Shown: piece after piece, positions 8,305-16,000 of the stretch | Layout of the letters: every line of letters begins with the position of its first letter | Numbering within the stretch: position 1 is the stretch's first letter | Source of the DNA: JAHIVB01 sp964574705 | Lineage (GTDB): Bacteria > Bacillota_I > Bacilli_A > Izemoplasmatales > Hujiaoplasmataceae | NCBI GenBank assembly: GCA_964574705.1 | Contig: CAZNOO010000020.1 | Coordinates: 1-35,362, forward strand | Direction: 5' to 3' | Length of the DNA stretch: 35,362 nucleotides | Position numbers and translations under genes: made by a program | The notes under the pieces: model-generated | Databases searched by the model: none | Told to the model about the DNA's origin: nothing | The model's input: only the letters and a program-made list of their open reading frames with translations

Positions 8305-8332
8305 ATTATATCATATTTCTATTGATTTTCAA
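8305..8332 (-). promoter_or_regulatory. Promoter of the SRP RNA gene
   Basis: TTGAAA (8332-8327), a 16-base spacer and TATAAT (8310-8305) precede the predicted RNA start by 7 bases. The -35 box overlaps the last bases of tadA. It may also supply the HAD-mnmG genes by read-through. Confidence 0.8.
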
Positions 8333-8787
8333 CTTTTTTGATTGCGTAACGTCCGAAAGAAATCCTTCAACATTTCACTTGACCTTTCTTCTAAAAGACC
8401 CGATTCTACGATGACTTCATGATTGAAAGGAAGGCTGAAAATATTGGTGATAGATTGATGAACTCCGCTTTTGGGTTCTTTTGTTGAATAGACTAGCCTC
8501 TTGACTCTTGCCTGAATCATCGCTCCCGCACACATGGCACAAGGTTCAAGTGTGACATATATAGTGCAATCATCCAACCGCCAGGAATCGAGTTTTCTGC
8601 ATGCGATGTCAATCGCAATCATTTCGGCGTGCATGAAAACATGATTGCTTGTCTCGCGCATATTATGCCCCTTGGCGATGATTTCGTCACCCTTCACAAT
8701 GACGCACCCAACGGGGACTTCGCCCTTTAAGCCGGCAACCTCAGCCTCCTTAAGGGCCTCTTCCATGAAGAGTAGATCTTTATTCAT
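8329..8787 (-). CDS. tadA: tRNA-specific adenosine deaminase TadA
   Basis: Zinc deaminase that converts A34 to inosine in tRNA-Arg(ACG). The 152-residue product has the zinc site HAE (53-55) with catalytic Glu and PCAMC (82-86), and ends with the usual DFFRTLR helix. The ATG at 8787 overlaps the end of tdk by 8 bases; the ribosome site is weak, so translation is probably coupled to tdk. The open frame continues upstream inside tdk to 9114, but that extension is the shadow of tdk and not part of the protein. Confidence 0.95.
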   Translation of the reverse strand: MNKDLLFMEEALKEAEVAGLKGEVPVGCVIVKGDEIIAKGHNMRETSNHVFMHAEMIAIDIACRKLDSWRLDDCTIYVTLEPCAMCAGAMIQARVKRLVYSTKEPKSGVHQSITNIFSLPFNHEVIVESGLLEERSSEMLKDFFRTLRNQKS

Positions 8788-9394
8788 TTTTAGTAATAAA
8801 CTTCTCGTAGATTTGAGGCCGTCCAGGGACCTCGTGGCAATGTCTACACCTTGCTTCATAGGAATCCTGAGCACCGACCAAAATGATGGGGTCGTCGTAA
8901 CTTGCAGGTTTCCCATTGATGATTCTTTGAGTTCTTGTTGCTGGGGTATGACATTTAACACAGATGGCGGATAATTTGGTGACGTCTTCAGCAAGTGCAA
9001 GAAGCCTTGGCATAAATGTAAAGGGTTCGCCGCGGAAATCACGGTCAAGTCCGCTGACGATGACTCTAATTCCGTGGTCTGCGAGATATTCACAGATTTC
9101 AACGGCATCTTCATCTAAAAACTGTACTTCGTCGATGGCAACAACTTCAGTATAATCATCCACATAATTCATAATCTCTTTTGCAGAATTGATATTAATT
9201 GAACGGGTCCGATTATTATTATGCGACACGACTTCGTCTTCGGCATACCTGGTATCCATCAAAGGCTTGAAAACGATGATGTTTTGTCTAGCAAATTCAA
9301 GGCGTTTGACGCGTCGAATCAATTCTTCGGTCTTTCCAGCGAACATTGGCCCTGTAATGACTTCTATCCATCCATCTCTTTGTTTAATATACAT
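8780..9394 (-). CDS. tdk: Thymidine kinase
   Basis: Type II (tetrameric) thymidine kinase that phosphorylates salvaged thymidine with ATP. The P-loop GPMFAGKT is at 15-22 and the DE of VVAIDEVQF at 88-89 supplies the catalytic Glu. The structural zinc is held by Cys145, Cys148, Cys183 and Cys186. The 204-residue length is typical. The ribosome site GGGGGGA precedes the ATG by 6 bases. It follows rpmE, as in Bacillus, but a terminator separates them. With the nuclease at 34271 and hpt at 13125 it suggests nucleoside scavenging. Confidence 0.96.
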   Translation of the reverse strand: MYIKQRDGWIEVITGPMFAGKTEELIRRVKRLEFARQNIIVFKPLMDTRYAEDEVVSHNNNRTRSININSAKEIMNYVDDYTEVVAIDEVQFLDEDAVEICEYLADHGIRVIVSGLDRDFRGEPFTFMPRLLALAEDVTKLSAICVKCHTPATRTQRIINGKPASYDDPIILVGAQDSYEARCRHCHEVPGRPQIYEKFITKNE

Positions 9395-9420
9395 AATCTA
9401 TCCCCCCAACTCACGAAATT

Positions 9421-9426
9421 ATTATA
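9421..9426 (-). promoter_or_regulatory. Possible -10 box for tdk
   Basis: A perfect TATAAT on the minus strand lies between the rpmE terminator and tdk, 27 bases before the tdk start. No good -35 box is present at 16-18 bases because that place is taken by the terminator T tract. Confidence 0.35.
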
Positions 9427-9439
9427 CAAAATGGCAATT

Positions 9440-9468
9440 AAAAAAGCCATATGATATGGCTTTTTTTT
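9440..9468. terminator. Bidirectional terminator between rpmE and tdk
   Basis: GCCAT (9446-9450) pairs with ATGGC (9456-9460), extended by A and T runs on either side. On the minus strand the stem is followed by TTTTTT, so it ends rpmE transcription. The T-rich flank on both strands makes it symmetrical. Confidence 0.75.
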
Positions 9469-9470
9469 GT

Positions 9471-9689
9471 TTATTTATTTTCTGTTTCGTCAATTCCGTA
9501 TCTCTTGTTGAACTTATCAATTCTGCCGGCAGCCATAGCTGTCTTTTGTTTTCCGGTATAGAATGGATGGCAATTTGAGCATGTGTCCACACGAATTTCT
9601 TTTTGTGTAGATCCTGTTTCAAATGTATTGCCGCAAGTTGAACACGTTACGGTGATCGTCTGATATTTAGGATGGATTCCTTTTTTCAT
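9471..9689 (-). CDS. rpmE: 50S ribosomal protein bL31 (zinc-binding form)
   Basis: A 72-residue large-subunit ribosomal protein. The start MKKGIHPKY is typical, and the zinc-binding C+ form is shown by CSTC (Cys16, Cys19) and CSNC (Cys37, Cys40), followed by HPFYTGKQ. Two in-frame ATG lie close together. The one at 9695 is only 3 bases from AAGGAG, while the one at 9689 is 9 bases away and gives the family N-terminus, so it was chosen. The gene has a strong promoter and a leader hairpin. Confidence 0.96.
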   Translation of the reverse strand: MKKGIHPKYQTITVTCSTCGNTFETGSTQKEIRVDTCSNCHPFYTGKQKTAMAAGRIDKFNKRYGIDETENK

Positions 9690-9709
9690 CGTCATTATCT
9701 CCTTCTGCC

Positions 9710-9727
9710 ATGAAAATCACTTTTCAT
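9710..9727 (-). promoter_or_regulatory. Leader hairpin before rpmE
   Basis: ATGAAAA and TTTTCAT (9721-9727 with 9710-9716) form a perfect 7-bp stem with a 4-base loop in the untranslated leader, just before the ribosome site. It could be a site for feedback control by a ribosomal protein or only an AT-rich accident; it is weak in energy. Confidence 0.3.
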
Positions 9728-9750
9728 AGTAAGTTATTTTCGCAAAACGT

Positions 9751-9779
9751 ATTATACCAAAGAATAGTTTTAATTGCAA
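9751..9779 (-). promoter_or_regulatory. rpmE promoter
   Basis: TTGCAA (9779-9774), a 17-base spacer ending in TGG, and TATAAT (9756-9751) form a near-consensus promoter with an extended -10. It lies between the end of the Ste24-type gene and rpmE, leaving a leader of about 55 bases. Confidence 0.8.
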
Positions 9780-9790
9780 GTAAAAGTTCG

Positions 9791-11029
9791 TCAGGACAAA
9801 AACTTTTCAAGAGCCGTAATCCGGTCCCGCGTTGCGGGATGAGAATACATCAATTTTACATAGAGTGGATGGGGCGTCAAATTAGAAAAATTGTTCTTGG
9901 CGAGTTCCTTAAGTGCAGAAATCATCGCATCGGCTTTATACTGCTTTGCACTGTATGCATCTGCTTGGAATTCTCGTTTTCTAGAGATATAATTCATTAA
10001 AAAACCAAGAATGATCTCAAGCGGTGACAACAAGACCATGAAGAGAATCAATCCAAATCCTAGAAAAGCGTTGTCAAACCCAAAAACGGTGTAAAAGCCT
10101 TCAATATTCAAAGTAACGAAAAGCAATCCAAGATACCCTGCTAAAATAATTAACGATCTCATCATTCCGGTAATGATGTGTTTATAGTGGTAGTGGCCGA
10201 CTTCATGAGCCAATACGGCTACAATTTCTTCGGTAGTCATTTTTTGGATTAAAGTATCATACAAAACGATTTGTTTGGTCTTCCCAAACCCCGCAAAATA
10301 AGCGTTGAGCTTTGTTGATCTTTTTGACGCATCCAATACACCGATTTTCCCGATTTCGTATCCAACGCTATTTGCAAAAGTGACAATCGCCTCTTTTAAA
10401 TCGCCTTCATCCAAAGGTGTAATTTTATTGAATATCGGCACGATCCACTTCACGTAGATTAAGTTCACAAAAATGAGGATGGATGAGAGAACAAAGAAAG
10501 TCACAACATAGAAAATTGAATTCAGATGGGAGAATAATACGCTGACCAAATAGAGAAGTCCGCCTCCAAATACAATTGAAAGCAAAAGCTCTTTGATTCT
10601 ATCAATCCAAAATATCTTTTTGGAAGTTGTATTAAATCCGAATTTATCCTCAATTTTAAACGTTTGATAATATCCATAGATCGTATCTGCAATAAAAGAC
10701 ATCAAAAAGTAGATTCCTACAAAAAACAATACTTGTAAGTCTGCGTTTTGAGACAATAATAGAACTTTAGAATAAATAAAGGAGAAAACTCCGCCAAATA
10801 ATAAAATCAAAATTAAAACAGCATTGATTATTTGTTTCCATACTTCAAATTTGAAGTTAGTCATAAAATACTTCAGCCATTTTTGATATCTTCCTTCGGG
10901 ATAAATATCTTTTAGATTCTCAGGAATCGGTTGGTTCCGATTCTGATAATTCTTGACGGATACAAAAATATTGAAAAAGAGTGTTCCGAGGAATAGAACT
11001 AAGACAATCAAGCCATAAGTTGTAAACAT
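9791..11029 (-). CDS. M48 family metalloprotease, Ste24/CAAX protease 1 type
   Basis: An integral-membrane zinc protease of the M48 family. The layout is that of Ste24: an N-terminal multi-span region including the Ste24-like FKIEDKFGFN segment (about 124-133), a zinc motif HEVGH near 275-279, a third ligand in EFQAD (Glu about 353), and LTPHPLYVKLMYSHP near the C-terminus. In eukaryotes the family trims prenylated proteins; bacterial substrates are unknown, with a role in membrane protein quality control likely. The ATG at 11029 is preferred over a GTG at 11038. It lies 15 bases after maf and is probably cotranscribed with it. Confidence 0.9.
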   Translation of the reverse strand: MFTTYGLIVLVLFLGTLFFNIFVSVKNYQNRNQPIPENLKDIYPEGRYQKWLKYFMTNFKFEVWKQIINAVLILILLFGGVFSFIYSKVLLLSQNADLQVLFFVGIYFLMSFIADTIYGYYQTFKIEDKFGFNTTSKKIFWIDRIKELLLSIVFGGGLLYLVSVLFSHLNSIFYVVTFFVLSSILIFVNLIYVKWIVPIFNKITPLDEGDLKEAIVTFANSVGYEIGKIGVLDASKRSTKLNAYFAGFGKTKQIVLYDTLIQKMTTEEIVAVLAHEVGHYHYKHIITGMMRSLIILAGYLGLLFVTLNIEGFYTVFGFDNAFLGFGLILFMVLLSPLEIILGFLMNYISRKREFQADAYSAKQYKADAMISALKELAKNNFSNLTPHPLYVKLMYSHPATRDRITALEKFLS

Positions 11030-11044
11030 ATCTATCACATCTTT

Positions 11045-11608
11045 CTACAGCAATTGAAGGTCTTTCAATTCCTGATATAGTTTATAAACTGGCAATCCCA
11101 TGACGGTGAAAAAGTCTCCATTGACACTGCGAATGAACTTGGATCCGAGGCCTTGAATTGCATAAGCCCCCGCCTTATCCATCGGTTCTTTTGAAGCGAC
11201 GTATTCATCGATCTCTTTATCGGTCAAATCGGTGAAGGAAACCAATGTTTTTTCATAAAAAGACTTTGATAGTTTGGCTGAAATGATTGCACAACCGGTG
11301 ATGACATAATGCGTTTTTCCAGACAGTTTCTTTAACATTTTCTTTGCTTCTTCTTCATTCTTAGGTTTCCCAAGTAATTCTTCATCAAGCAGAACCAGTG
11401 TGTCAAAACCGAGAACGACACGATCTTTGTTTGTACGAAATACATCTGCGGCTTTTTGGAATGCTAAATCCATGACAACATCCTCAAAAGGAATGTTTTC
11501 ATCGATAATTTCATCAATCTCGGATGTGATTACTTCAAAATCAAGTTTCAGCAAATTCAACAGTTCTTTTCTGCGTGGAGAATTGCTCGCAAGCACAAGT
11601 TTATTCAT
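11045..11608 (-). CDS. maf: Maf-like nucleoside triphosphate pyrophosphatase
   Basis: House-cleaning enzyme that hydrolyses modified or canonical dTTP/UTP or related nucleotides to the monophosphate. The 187-residue product starts MNKLVLASNSPRRKELL, the diagnostic Maf N-terminus, with the catalytic Asp in LGFDTLV and the later GKPKNEEEA and AGAYAIQGLGS motifs. Start 11608 follows AAGGTGG; the in-frame codon at 11626 lies upstream of that site and was rejected. It is the promoter-proximal gene, divergent from tilS. Confidence 0.94.
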   Translation of the reverse strand: MNKLVLASNSPRRKELLNLLKLDFEVITSEIDEIIDENIPFEDVVMDLAFQKAADVFRTNKDRVVLGFDTLVLLDEELLGKPKNEEEAKKMLKKLSGKTHYVITGCAIISAKLSKSFYEKTLVSFTDLTDKEIDEYVASKEPMDKAGAYAIQGLGSKFIRSVNGDFFTVMGLPVYKLYQELKDLQLL

Positions 11609-11632
11609 CTCTATCCCACCTTTCAATCATTA

Positions 11633-11641
11633 ATTATATCA
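11633..11641 (-). promoter_or_regulatory. Extended -10 promoter for maf
   Basis: TGA followed directly by TATAAT (11638-11633) on the minus strand, about 25 bases before the maf start. The -35 region is weak. Confidence 0.6.
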
Positions 11642-11752
11642 TAATTTTTCAAAGTGTGAGCTATGCATTCTTTCATCCACAAAACCATCACAAAAACTTG
11701 ATACAATTCTACTTGCTCTTTTGCAAGAATTAATGAACTTTTCGGTGAAAAA

Positions 11753-11761
11753 TGATACAAT
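11753..11761 (+). promoter_or_regulatory. Extended -10 promoter for tilS-hpt-ftsH
   Basis: TGA followed by TACAAT (11756-11761) lies 33 bases before the tilS start, in the divergent gap with maf. The -35 match is poor (ATGAAC at 17 bases). A small inverted repeat, CTTGC/GCAAG around 11712-11727, also sits in this gap. Confidence 0.5.
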
Positions 11762-11794
11762 AGTATTGTAAAAAGTAACTGTGAGGTGATGAGT

Positions 11795-13120
11795 GTGAAA
11801 CTAAAATTTAATACATCGCTTTTTGCACCATCTGACATCATCATCGTCGCAGTGAGTGGTGGCATCGATTCTATGGTCCTTCTAAGTCAACTCATCTCTT
11901 TAAAAGAGAGACTGAACTTAGAACTTCATGTTGCCCATATGAACTACCATAAAAGACCGACTAGCAATCAAAATGAAACGTTTGTTGAATCAATTTCAAA
12001 ACATTATAACCTTGATTTTCAATCCTTCGATTTTGATGAATCCTTGCACGAAAACTTTCAAATGGTCGCTAGAGACGAACGATACAAAAAGTTCTATCAG
12101 TATGCCAAGAAAGTGAATGCTTCTAAAATCGCACTTGCACACCATCTAGACGATCAAATGGAAACCATTTTGATGCGCCTCACAAGAGGTTCCAGTTTTA
12201 CTGGATATTCCGGAATGAAGGAAACGACTGCCTATAAAGATGTTGAACTTGTCAGGCCGCTTCTGCACGAATCTAAAGAGAACATATTTAAATATGCAAA
12301 TGAGCAACAGATTGATTTTCAAGAAGACGAGTCCAACCAATCGGACGATTACACTAGAAATCGGTTTAGACACAATGTCTTACCTGTTCTAAAAGAGGAA
12401 AACCCAAAGGTGCTCGAGAAAATGGATCAATTTTCAGAGTATCTTTCATCAGCGTATGAACTTGTTCTCAATCAAACTATGCTGTTTCTCAATAAATATG
12501 TGTCAAGAAGCATCGACCGATACACGATTCCCATTTCCAAGTTTTTGCAAGAAGTCATGATTGTCCAAAAAGAAATCATCATAAAATCCGTCAATGCAAT
12601 TAGTCATAATCAGACAGAACTTTCCGAGAAAACCATTCATCAAATTCTTGAAATGATGACTTCGAAGAAGCCAAACATTCAAAAGAGAATTTCAAGTCTT
12701 GTGTTTGTGTACAAAGAATATGATTCGTTGCATATTCAAAGCAAAGAGGAAGAGATTTCTTCTTTTGAAATCATTCTCGAAGACTTTGGAACGGTTGTTT
12801 TACCAAGCGGTGATCAAATCACAATTTCACAAAACCCAGACATAAATAGTGGTAAATCTATAGATTTATGGTATAATAATTTAGATTCAATCTTTCCAAT
12901 TATAGTCAGAAATCGTAAAGAGAAAGATGCTTTAATCTACTCGTATGGCACCAAAAAACTCAAAGATTTGCTGATAGATAAAAAAATACCGATGAATTTA
13001 AGAAACACACTTCCATTGGTTATTGATTCGAAAAAGCAAATCATTTACATCCCTAACATTTATCATTTAGACAACAAAGAGCACATAAACAAGATTTATA
13101 TCAACTATTTGAAAGGATAA
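11795..13120 (+). CDS. tilS: tRNA(Ile)-lysidine synthetase TilS
   Basis: ATP-dependent enzyme that converts C34 of the CAT-anticodon tRNA-Ile to lysidine so that it reads AUA. The N-type PP-loop SGGIDS lies about 20 residues from the start, followed by HVAHMNYHKR and the HHLDDQMETILMRL region. The C-terminal TilS domain ends the roughly 441-residue protein. The ribosome site GAGGTGATG contains an in-frame GTG and ATG (11786, 11789). The GTG at 11795 lies 8 bases from GAGG and is preferred; ATG 11789 is the alternative. It leads the conserved tilS-hpt-ftsH order. Confidence 0.95.
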   Translation: MKLKFNTSLFAPSDIIIVAVSGGIDSMVLLSQLISLKERLNLELHVAHMNYHKRPTSNQNETFVESISKHYNLDFQSFDFDESLHENFQMVARDERYKKFYQYAKKVNASKIALAHHLDDQMETILMRLTRGSSFTGYSGMKETTAYKDVELVRPLLHESKENIFKYANEQQIDFQEDESNQSDDYTRNRFRHNVLPVLKEENPKVLEKMDQFSEYLSSAYELVLNQTMLFLNKYVSRSIDRYTIPISKFLQEVMIVQKEIIIKSVNAISHNQTELSEKTIHQILEMMTSKKPNIQKRISSLVFVYKEYDSLHIQSKEEEISSFEIILEDFGTVVLPSGDQITISQNPDINSGKSIDLWYNNLDSIFPIIVRNRKEKDALIYSYGTKKLKDLLIDKKIPMNLRNTLPLVIDSKKQIIYIPNIYHLDNKEHINKIYINYLKG

Positions 13121-13124
13121 AATA

Positions 13125-13667
13125 ATGTTAGACAGAGATATTGAAAAAGTCCTAGTTAGCGAAGAAGAAATCAAAAGTATCGCCAAGCGCCTCGGTGAAC
13201 AAATCACTGAAGATTATAAAGGCACAAAACCGATTATTTTGGGACTCCTCAAAGGGTGCATCCCTTTTATGTCCGAACTTATCAAACACATCGATCTTTA
13301 CTGTGAAATTCAATTGATGGGTGTTGCCAGTTATCATGGCGGCGTTGCATCTTCTGGAGATGTCAAAATCACAAAAGATCTTGATGCTTCTGTTGCTGGA
13401 CGTGATGTCATCATCGCTGAAGACATCGTCGACACAGCTAAAACCATTGAAGTCATTCGCAAACTGTTAATTCACCGTGGTGCAAGGTCCGTTGAAGTGG
13501 CTACTCTTCTTGACAAACCAGAAGGAAGAGAGACGCCTTTTGAACCTAAATACATCGGTGTTAAGATTCCAAAAGAATTTGTCGTTGGATTCGGACTGGA
13601 CTATGAAGAATACTATCGTAATTTGCCATATGTCGGCGTCTTGAAACAATCTGTCTACAAGAAATAA
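13125..13667 (+). CDS. hpt: Hypoxanthine phosphoribosyltransferase
   Basis: Purine salvage enzyme joining hypoxanthine or guanine to PRPP. The PRPP-binding loop is visible as VIIAEDIVDTAKTI, with ILGLLKGCIPFMSEL and the later VGFGLDYEEYYRNLPYVG as the family's other marks. The 180-residue length is normal. It starts 4 bases after tilS with AAAGGA upstream and precedes ftsH by 12 bases. In Bacillus, TilS and HprT are also neighbours and together activate ftsH; whether this holds here is unknown. Confidence 0.97.
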   Translation: MLDRDIEKVLVSEEEIKSIAKRLGEQITEDYKGTKPIILGLLKGCIPFMSELIKHIDLYCEIQLMGVASYHGGVASSGDVKITKDLDASVAGRDVIIAEDIVDTAKTIEVIRKLLIHRGARSVEVATLLDKPEGRETPFEPKYIGVKIPKEFVVGFGLDYEEYYRNLPYVGVLKQSVYKK

Positions 13668-13679
13668 AGGAGAACCCAC

Positions 13680-15641
13680 ATGCCAACAAACAAGAATTCA
13701 CAAGTTAAAAAACCTTTTAACAATCGAACATCTCATCTGCTGTTCATTTCGTTATTGGTTACTATACTATTAATCATCATCTTCAACTTTGGAAATTTGA
13801 ATGCTCCTATCGAGCTCAACAATTCTCAATTTGAGGCTGTTTTAGCTTCGGAAGGAATTGCGACCGTTGAAGTCACGCCTCTCGGAGACACCAATTATCG
13901 TGGGTACAAAGTAACGGGAACTTTGGTTGACGAACGCACCTACACCGCAAACTTAGCTAACGATACAGAGTTCGATAGAATGTTTGCTCTCATTTCCGGA
14001 TTCAATTCCGATGGAATATCTGCAAATGACGTCGTCTATACTTACATTCCAGCACCAGCATACAGTTTTATCAACATCATATTTCCAATTCTCTTGATTG
14101 GAGGTATTGTCGTCTTCTTCATTTTCATGATGAAGGGTGGAAACAATGCCAACAAACAAGCTTTTGATTTTGGAAAGAGCCGTGCAAAAATTTCTAAAGG
14201 TCAAAAAACGACTTTTGAAGATGTTGCAGGTGCGGATGAAGAAAAACAAGAACTTCAAGAAATCATCGACTTCTTGAAGAATCCCAAAAAATATATTGAA
14301 CTTGGAGCGAGAATTCCGAAAGGCGTTTTGCTTGTCGGCCCTCCAGGAACTGGAAAGACATTGATTGCAAGAGCCGTTGCCGGCGAAGCCAATGTACCGT
14401 TCTATTTTGTTAGTGGATCTGACTTCCTTGAAATGTTCGTTGGTGTCGGCGCAAGCCGTGTCAGAGATATGTTCAAGACTGCAAAGCAAAATGCACCTTG
14501 TATTCTATTTATCGATGAAATCGACGCTGTCGGTCGACAAAGAGGAACTGGACTTGGTGGAGGACATGACGAAAGAGAGCAAACATTGAATCAACTGCTC
14601 GTTGAACTTGATGGATTCGGACATAATTCAGGTGTTATTGTTTTAGCCGCAACCAACCGCGTTGATATTTTGGACCCCGCATTGATGAGACCAGGTCGGT
14701 TCGACCGTCAAATCTTTGTTGGAACCCCAGACATCAAAGGTAGAGTTGAAATCTTGAAAGTCCATTCCAGAAAAAAGAAAATCAATCCAAATATCACTTT
14801 CGAAGAAATTGCAAGAAGAACTCCTGGTTTCACTGGAGCCGATCTTGAAAATCTAATGAACGAGGCAGCTTTGCTCGCCGCAAGAGAAAACAAAAAACAA
14901 ATCGAACTTGGACACATTGATGAAGCGGTCGATAGAGTTATGATGGGGCCTGCAAAAAAATCTCGCGTTTTCTCTAAAAAAGAAAGAGAATTCATTGCTT
15001 TTCATGAAGCTGGACATGCCGTTGTCGGCATCAAGCTCACTCATGCGAACATCGTTCATAAAGTTACAATCATTCCTCGTGGTCAAGCAGGCGGATACAA
15101 CCTAATGCTTCCTGAAGAGGAACATGCATTCCTGCAAACTAAAAAAGAATTACTTGAAATGATTACCGGTTTACTCGGCGGACGCGTTGCTGAAGAAATT
15201 ACATTCAATGAAATTTCAACCGGCGCTCATAACGATTTGCTTAGAGCAACGACAATTGCTCGTTCAATGATTACAGAATACGGAATGAGTGAAAACTTGG
15301 GCCCTGTAACCTATGAACAAAATACCGGTGCAGTATTCCTTGGAAGAGATTACGGAAAAGATAAAAACTTCTCTGAGGCCATTGCGACCGAAATCGACAA
15401 AGAAGTTCGAGGAATCATCCATGAGTCCTATGAACTAGCAAGAAAAGTCATCACAGATAATTTAGACCTTCTTAAAATGATTTCACATTATCTGCTCGAA
15501 GTTGAAACATTAACAAGAGAAGACATCGATGAAATCGTCGCAACAGGAAAACTCGGAAGATTCGACAACGTATCGGCAGCTGATTCTATCAAATTGCCAG
15601 ATATGCCAGAAATCAACGGAGAGCATGAAGTAAAACACTAG
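13680..15641 (+). CDS. ftsH: ATP-dependent zinc metalloprotease FtsH
   Basis: Membrane-anchored AAA protease that degrades misfolded membrane proteins and some regulators as a hexamer. The 653-residue product has TM1 (about 19-38), a small extracytoplasmic domain, TM2 (about 130-151), Walker A GPPGTGKT (220-227), Walker B CILFIDEIDA, the second region of homology ATNRVDILDPALMRPGRFDR, and the zinc site HEAGH (442-446). A hairpin with a T-rich tail follows the stop. The ribosome site AAAGGAG is good. Confidence 0.98.
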   Translation: MPTNKNSQVKKPFNNRTSHLLFISLLVTILLIIIFNFGNLNAPIELNNSQFEAVLASEGIATVEVTPLGDTNYRGYKVTGTLVDERTYTANLANDTEFDRMFALISGFNSDGISANDVVYTYIPAPAYSFINIIFPILLIGGIVVFFIFMMKGGNNANKQAFDFGKSRAKISKGQKTTFEDVAGADEEKQELQEIIDFLKNPKKYIELGARIPKGVLLVGPPGTGKTLIARAVAGEANVPFYFVSGSDFLEMFVGVGASRVRDMFKTAKQNAPCILFIDEIDAVGRQRGTGLGGGHDEREQTLNQLLVELDGFGHNSGVIVLAATNRVDILDPALMRPGRFDRQIFVGTPDIKGRVEILKVHSRKKKINPNITFEEIARRTPGFTGADLENLMNEAALLAARENKKQIELGHIDEAVDRVMMGPAKKSRVFSKKEREFIAFHEAGHAVVGIKLTHANIVHKVTIIPRGQAGGYNLMLPEEEHAFLQTKKELLEMITGLLGGRVAEEITFNEISTGAHNDLLRATTIARSMITEYGMSENLGPVTYEQNTGAVFLGRDYGKDKNFSEAIATEIDKEVRGIIHESYELARKVITDNLDLLKMISHYLLEVETLTREDIDEIVATGKLGRFDNVSAADSIKLPDMPEINGEHEVKH

Positions 15642-15667
15642 GGATACTTGAATGTATCCCTTCTTCT
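15641..15667 (+). terminator. Hairpin between ftsH and rqcP
   Basis: GGGATAC (15641-15647) and GTATCCC (15654-15660) pair perfectly around a 6-base loop, followed by TTCTTCTT. It begins in the last base of the ftsH stop codon. The interrupted T run suggests a partial terminator or attenuator that lowers rqcP expression relative to ftsH. Confidence 0.6.
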
Positions 15668-15679
15668 TCGGAGGACTCT

Positions 15680-15934
15680 ATGAGACTCGATAAATTTTTA
15701 AAAGTCGCCCGAGTATTTAAAAGACGAACAGTGGCGAAAGAAATCGCGCTTCACGATAAAGTGTATGTCAACGGAAGACTTGCAAAACCTTCGTCCGAAG
15801 TGAAACCTTCCGATGTCGTCAAGGTGACATACGGAAACAAAGAATTCACATTTAAAATTCTTTCGATTCAAAGTCAGGCTTCAAAAGAAGCCGCTTTAAA
15901 TATGATTGAAGTTATGGAAGAAAAAAATATATAA
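15680..15934 (+). CDS. rqcP: S4-domain RNA-binding protein RqcP (YabO-like)
   Basis: A stand-alone S4 RNA-binding domain of 84 residues. MRLDKFLKVARVFKRRTVA and the loop VYVNGRLAKPSSEVKPSD are the S4 core. Proteins of this size and type (Bacillus YabO/RqcP) bind the P-site tRNA on 50S subunits during alanine tailing of stalled chains with RqcH. An alternative is an Hsp15-like heat-shock S4 protein. It starts 38 bases after ftsH behind CGGAGGA, with only the attenuator-like hairpin between. The Bacillus homologue lies in the same broad chromosome region. Confidence 0.85.
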   Translation: MRLDKFLKVARVFKRRTVAKEIALHDKVYVNGRLAKPSSEVKPSDVVKVTYGNKEFTFKILSIQSQASKEAALNMIEVMEEKNI

Positions 15935-15944
15935 AAATCAAGAA

Positions 15945-15973
15945 TTGAAGTTCATACCATTATTCAGTATAAT
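15945..15973 (+). promoter_or_regulatory. Promoter of the lipoprotein-lysS unit
   Basis: TTGAAG (15945-15950), a 17-base spacer and TATAAT (15968-15973), 27 bases before the lipoprotein start. This makes the lipoprotein and lysS a separate unit from ftsH-rqcP. Confidence 0.75.
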
Positions 15974-16000
15974 AGTTATCAAGAAAGAAAGGTGATTCCC

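Noticed and set aside
8788..9114. Upstream in-frame extension of the tadA reading frame
   Set aside because: It lies wholly within tdk in another frame; TadA homology begins at the ATG at 8787.
11609..11794. Divergent maf-tilS gap as a replication origin or riboswitch
   Set aside because: Only about 190 bases, no DnaA boxes and no recognisable aptamer; two ordinary extended -10 promoters explain it.
13953..14489. 178-codon minus-strand open frame inside ftsH
   Set aside because: Antisense to the conserved AAA domain, no ribosome site, no recognisable protein.
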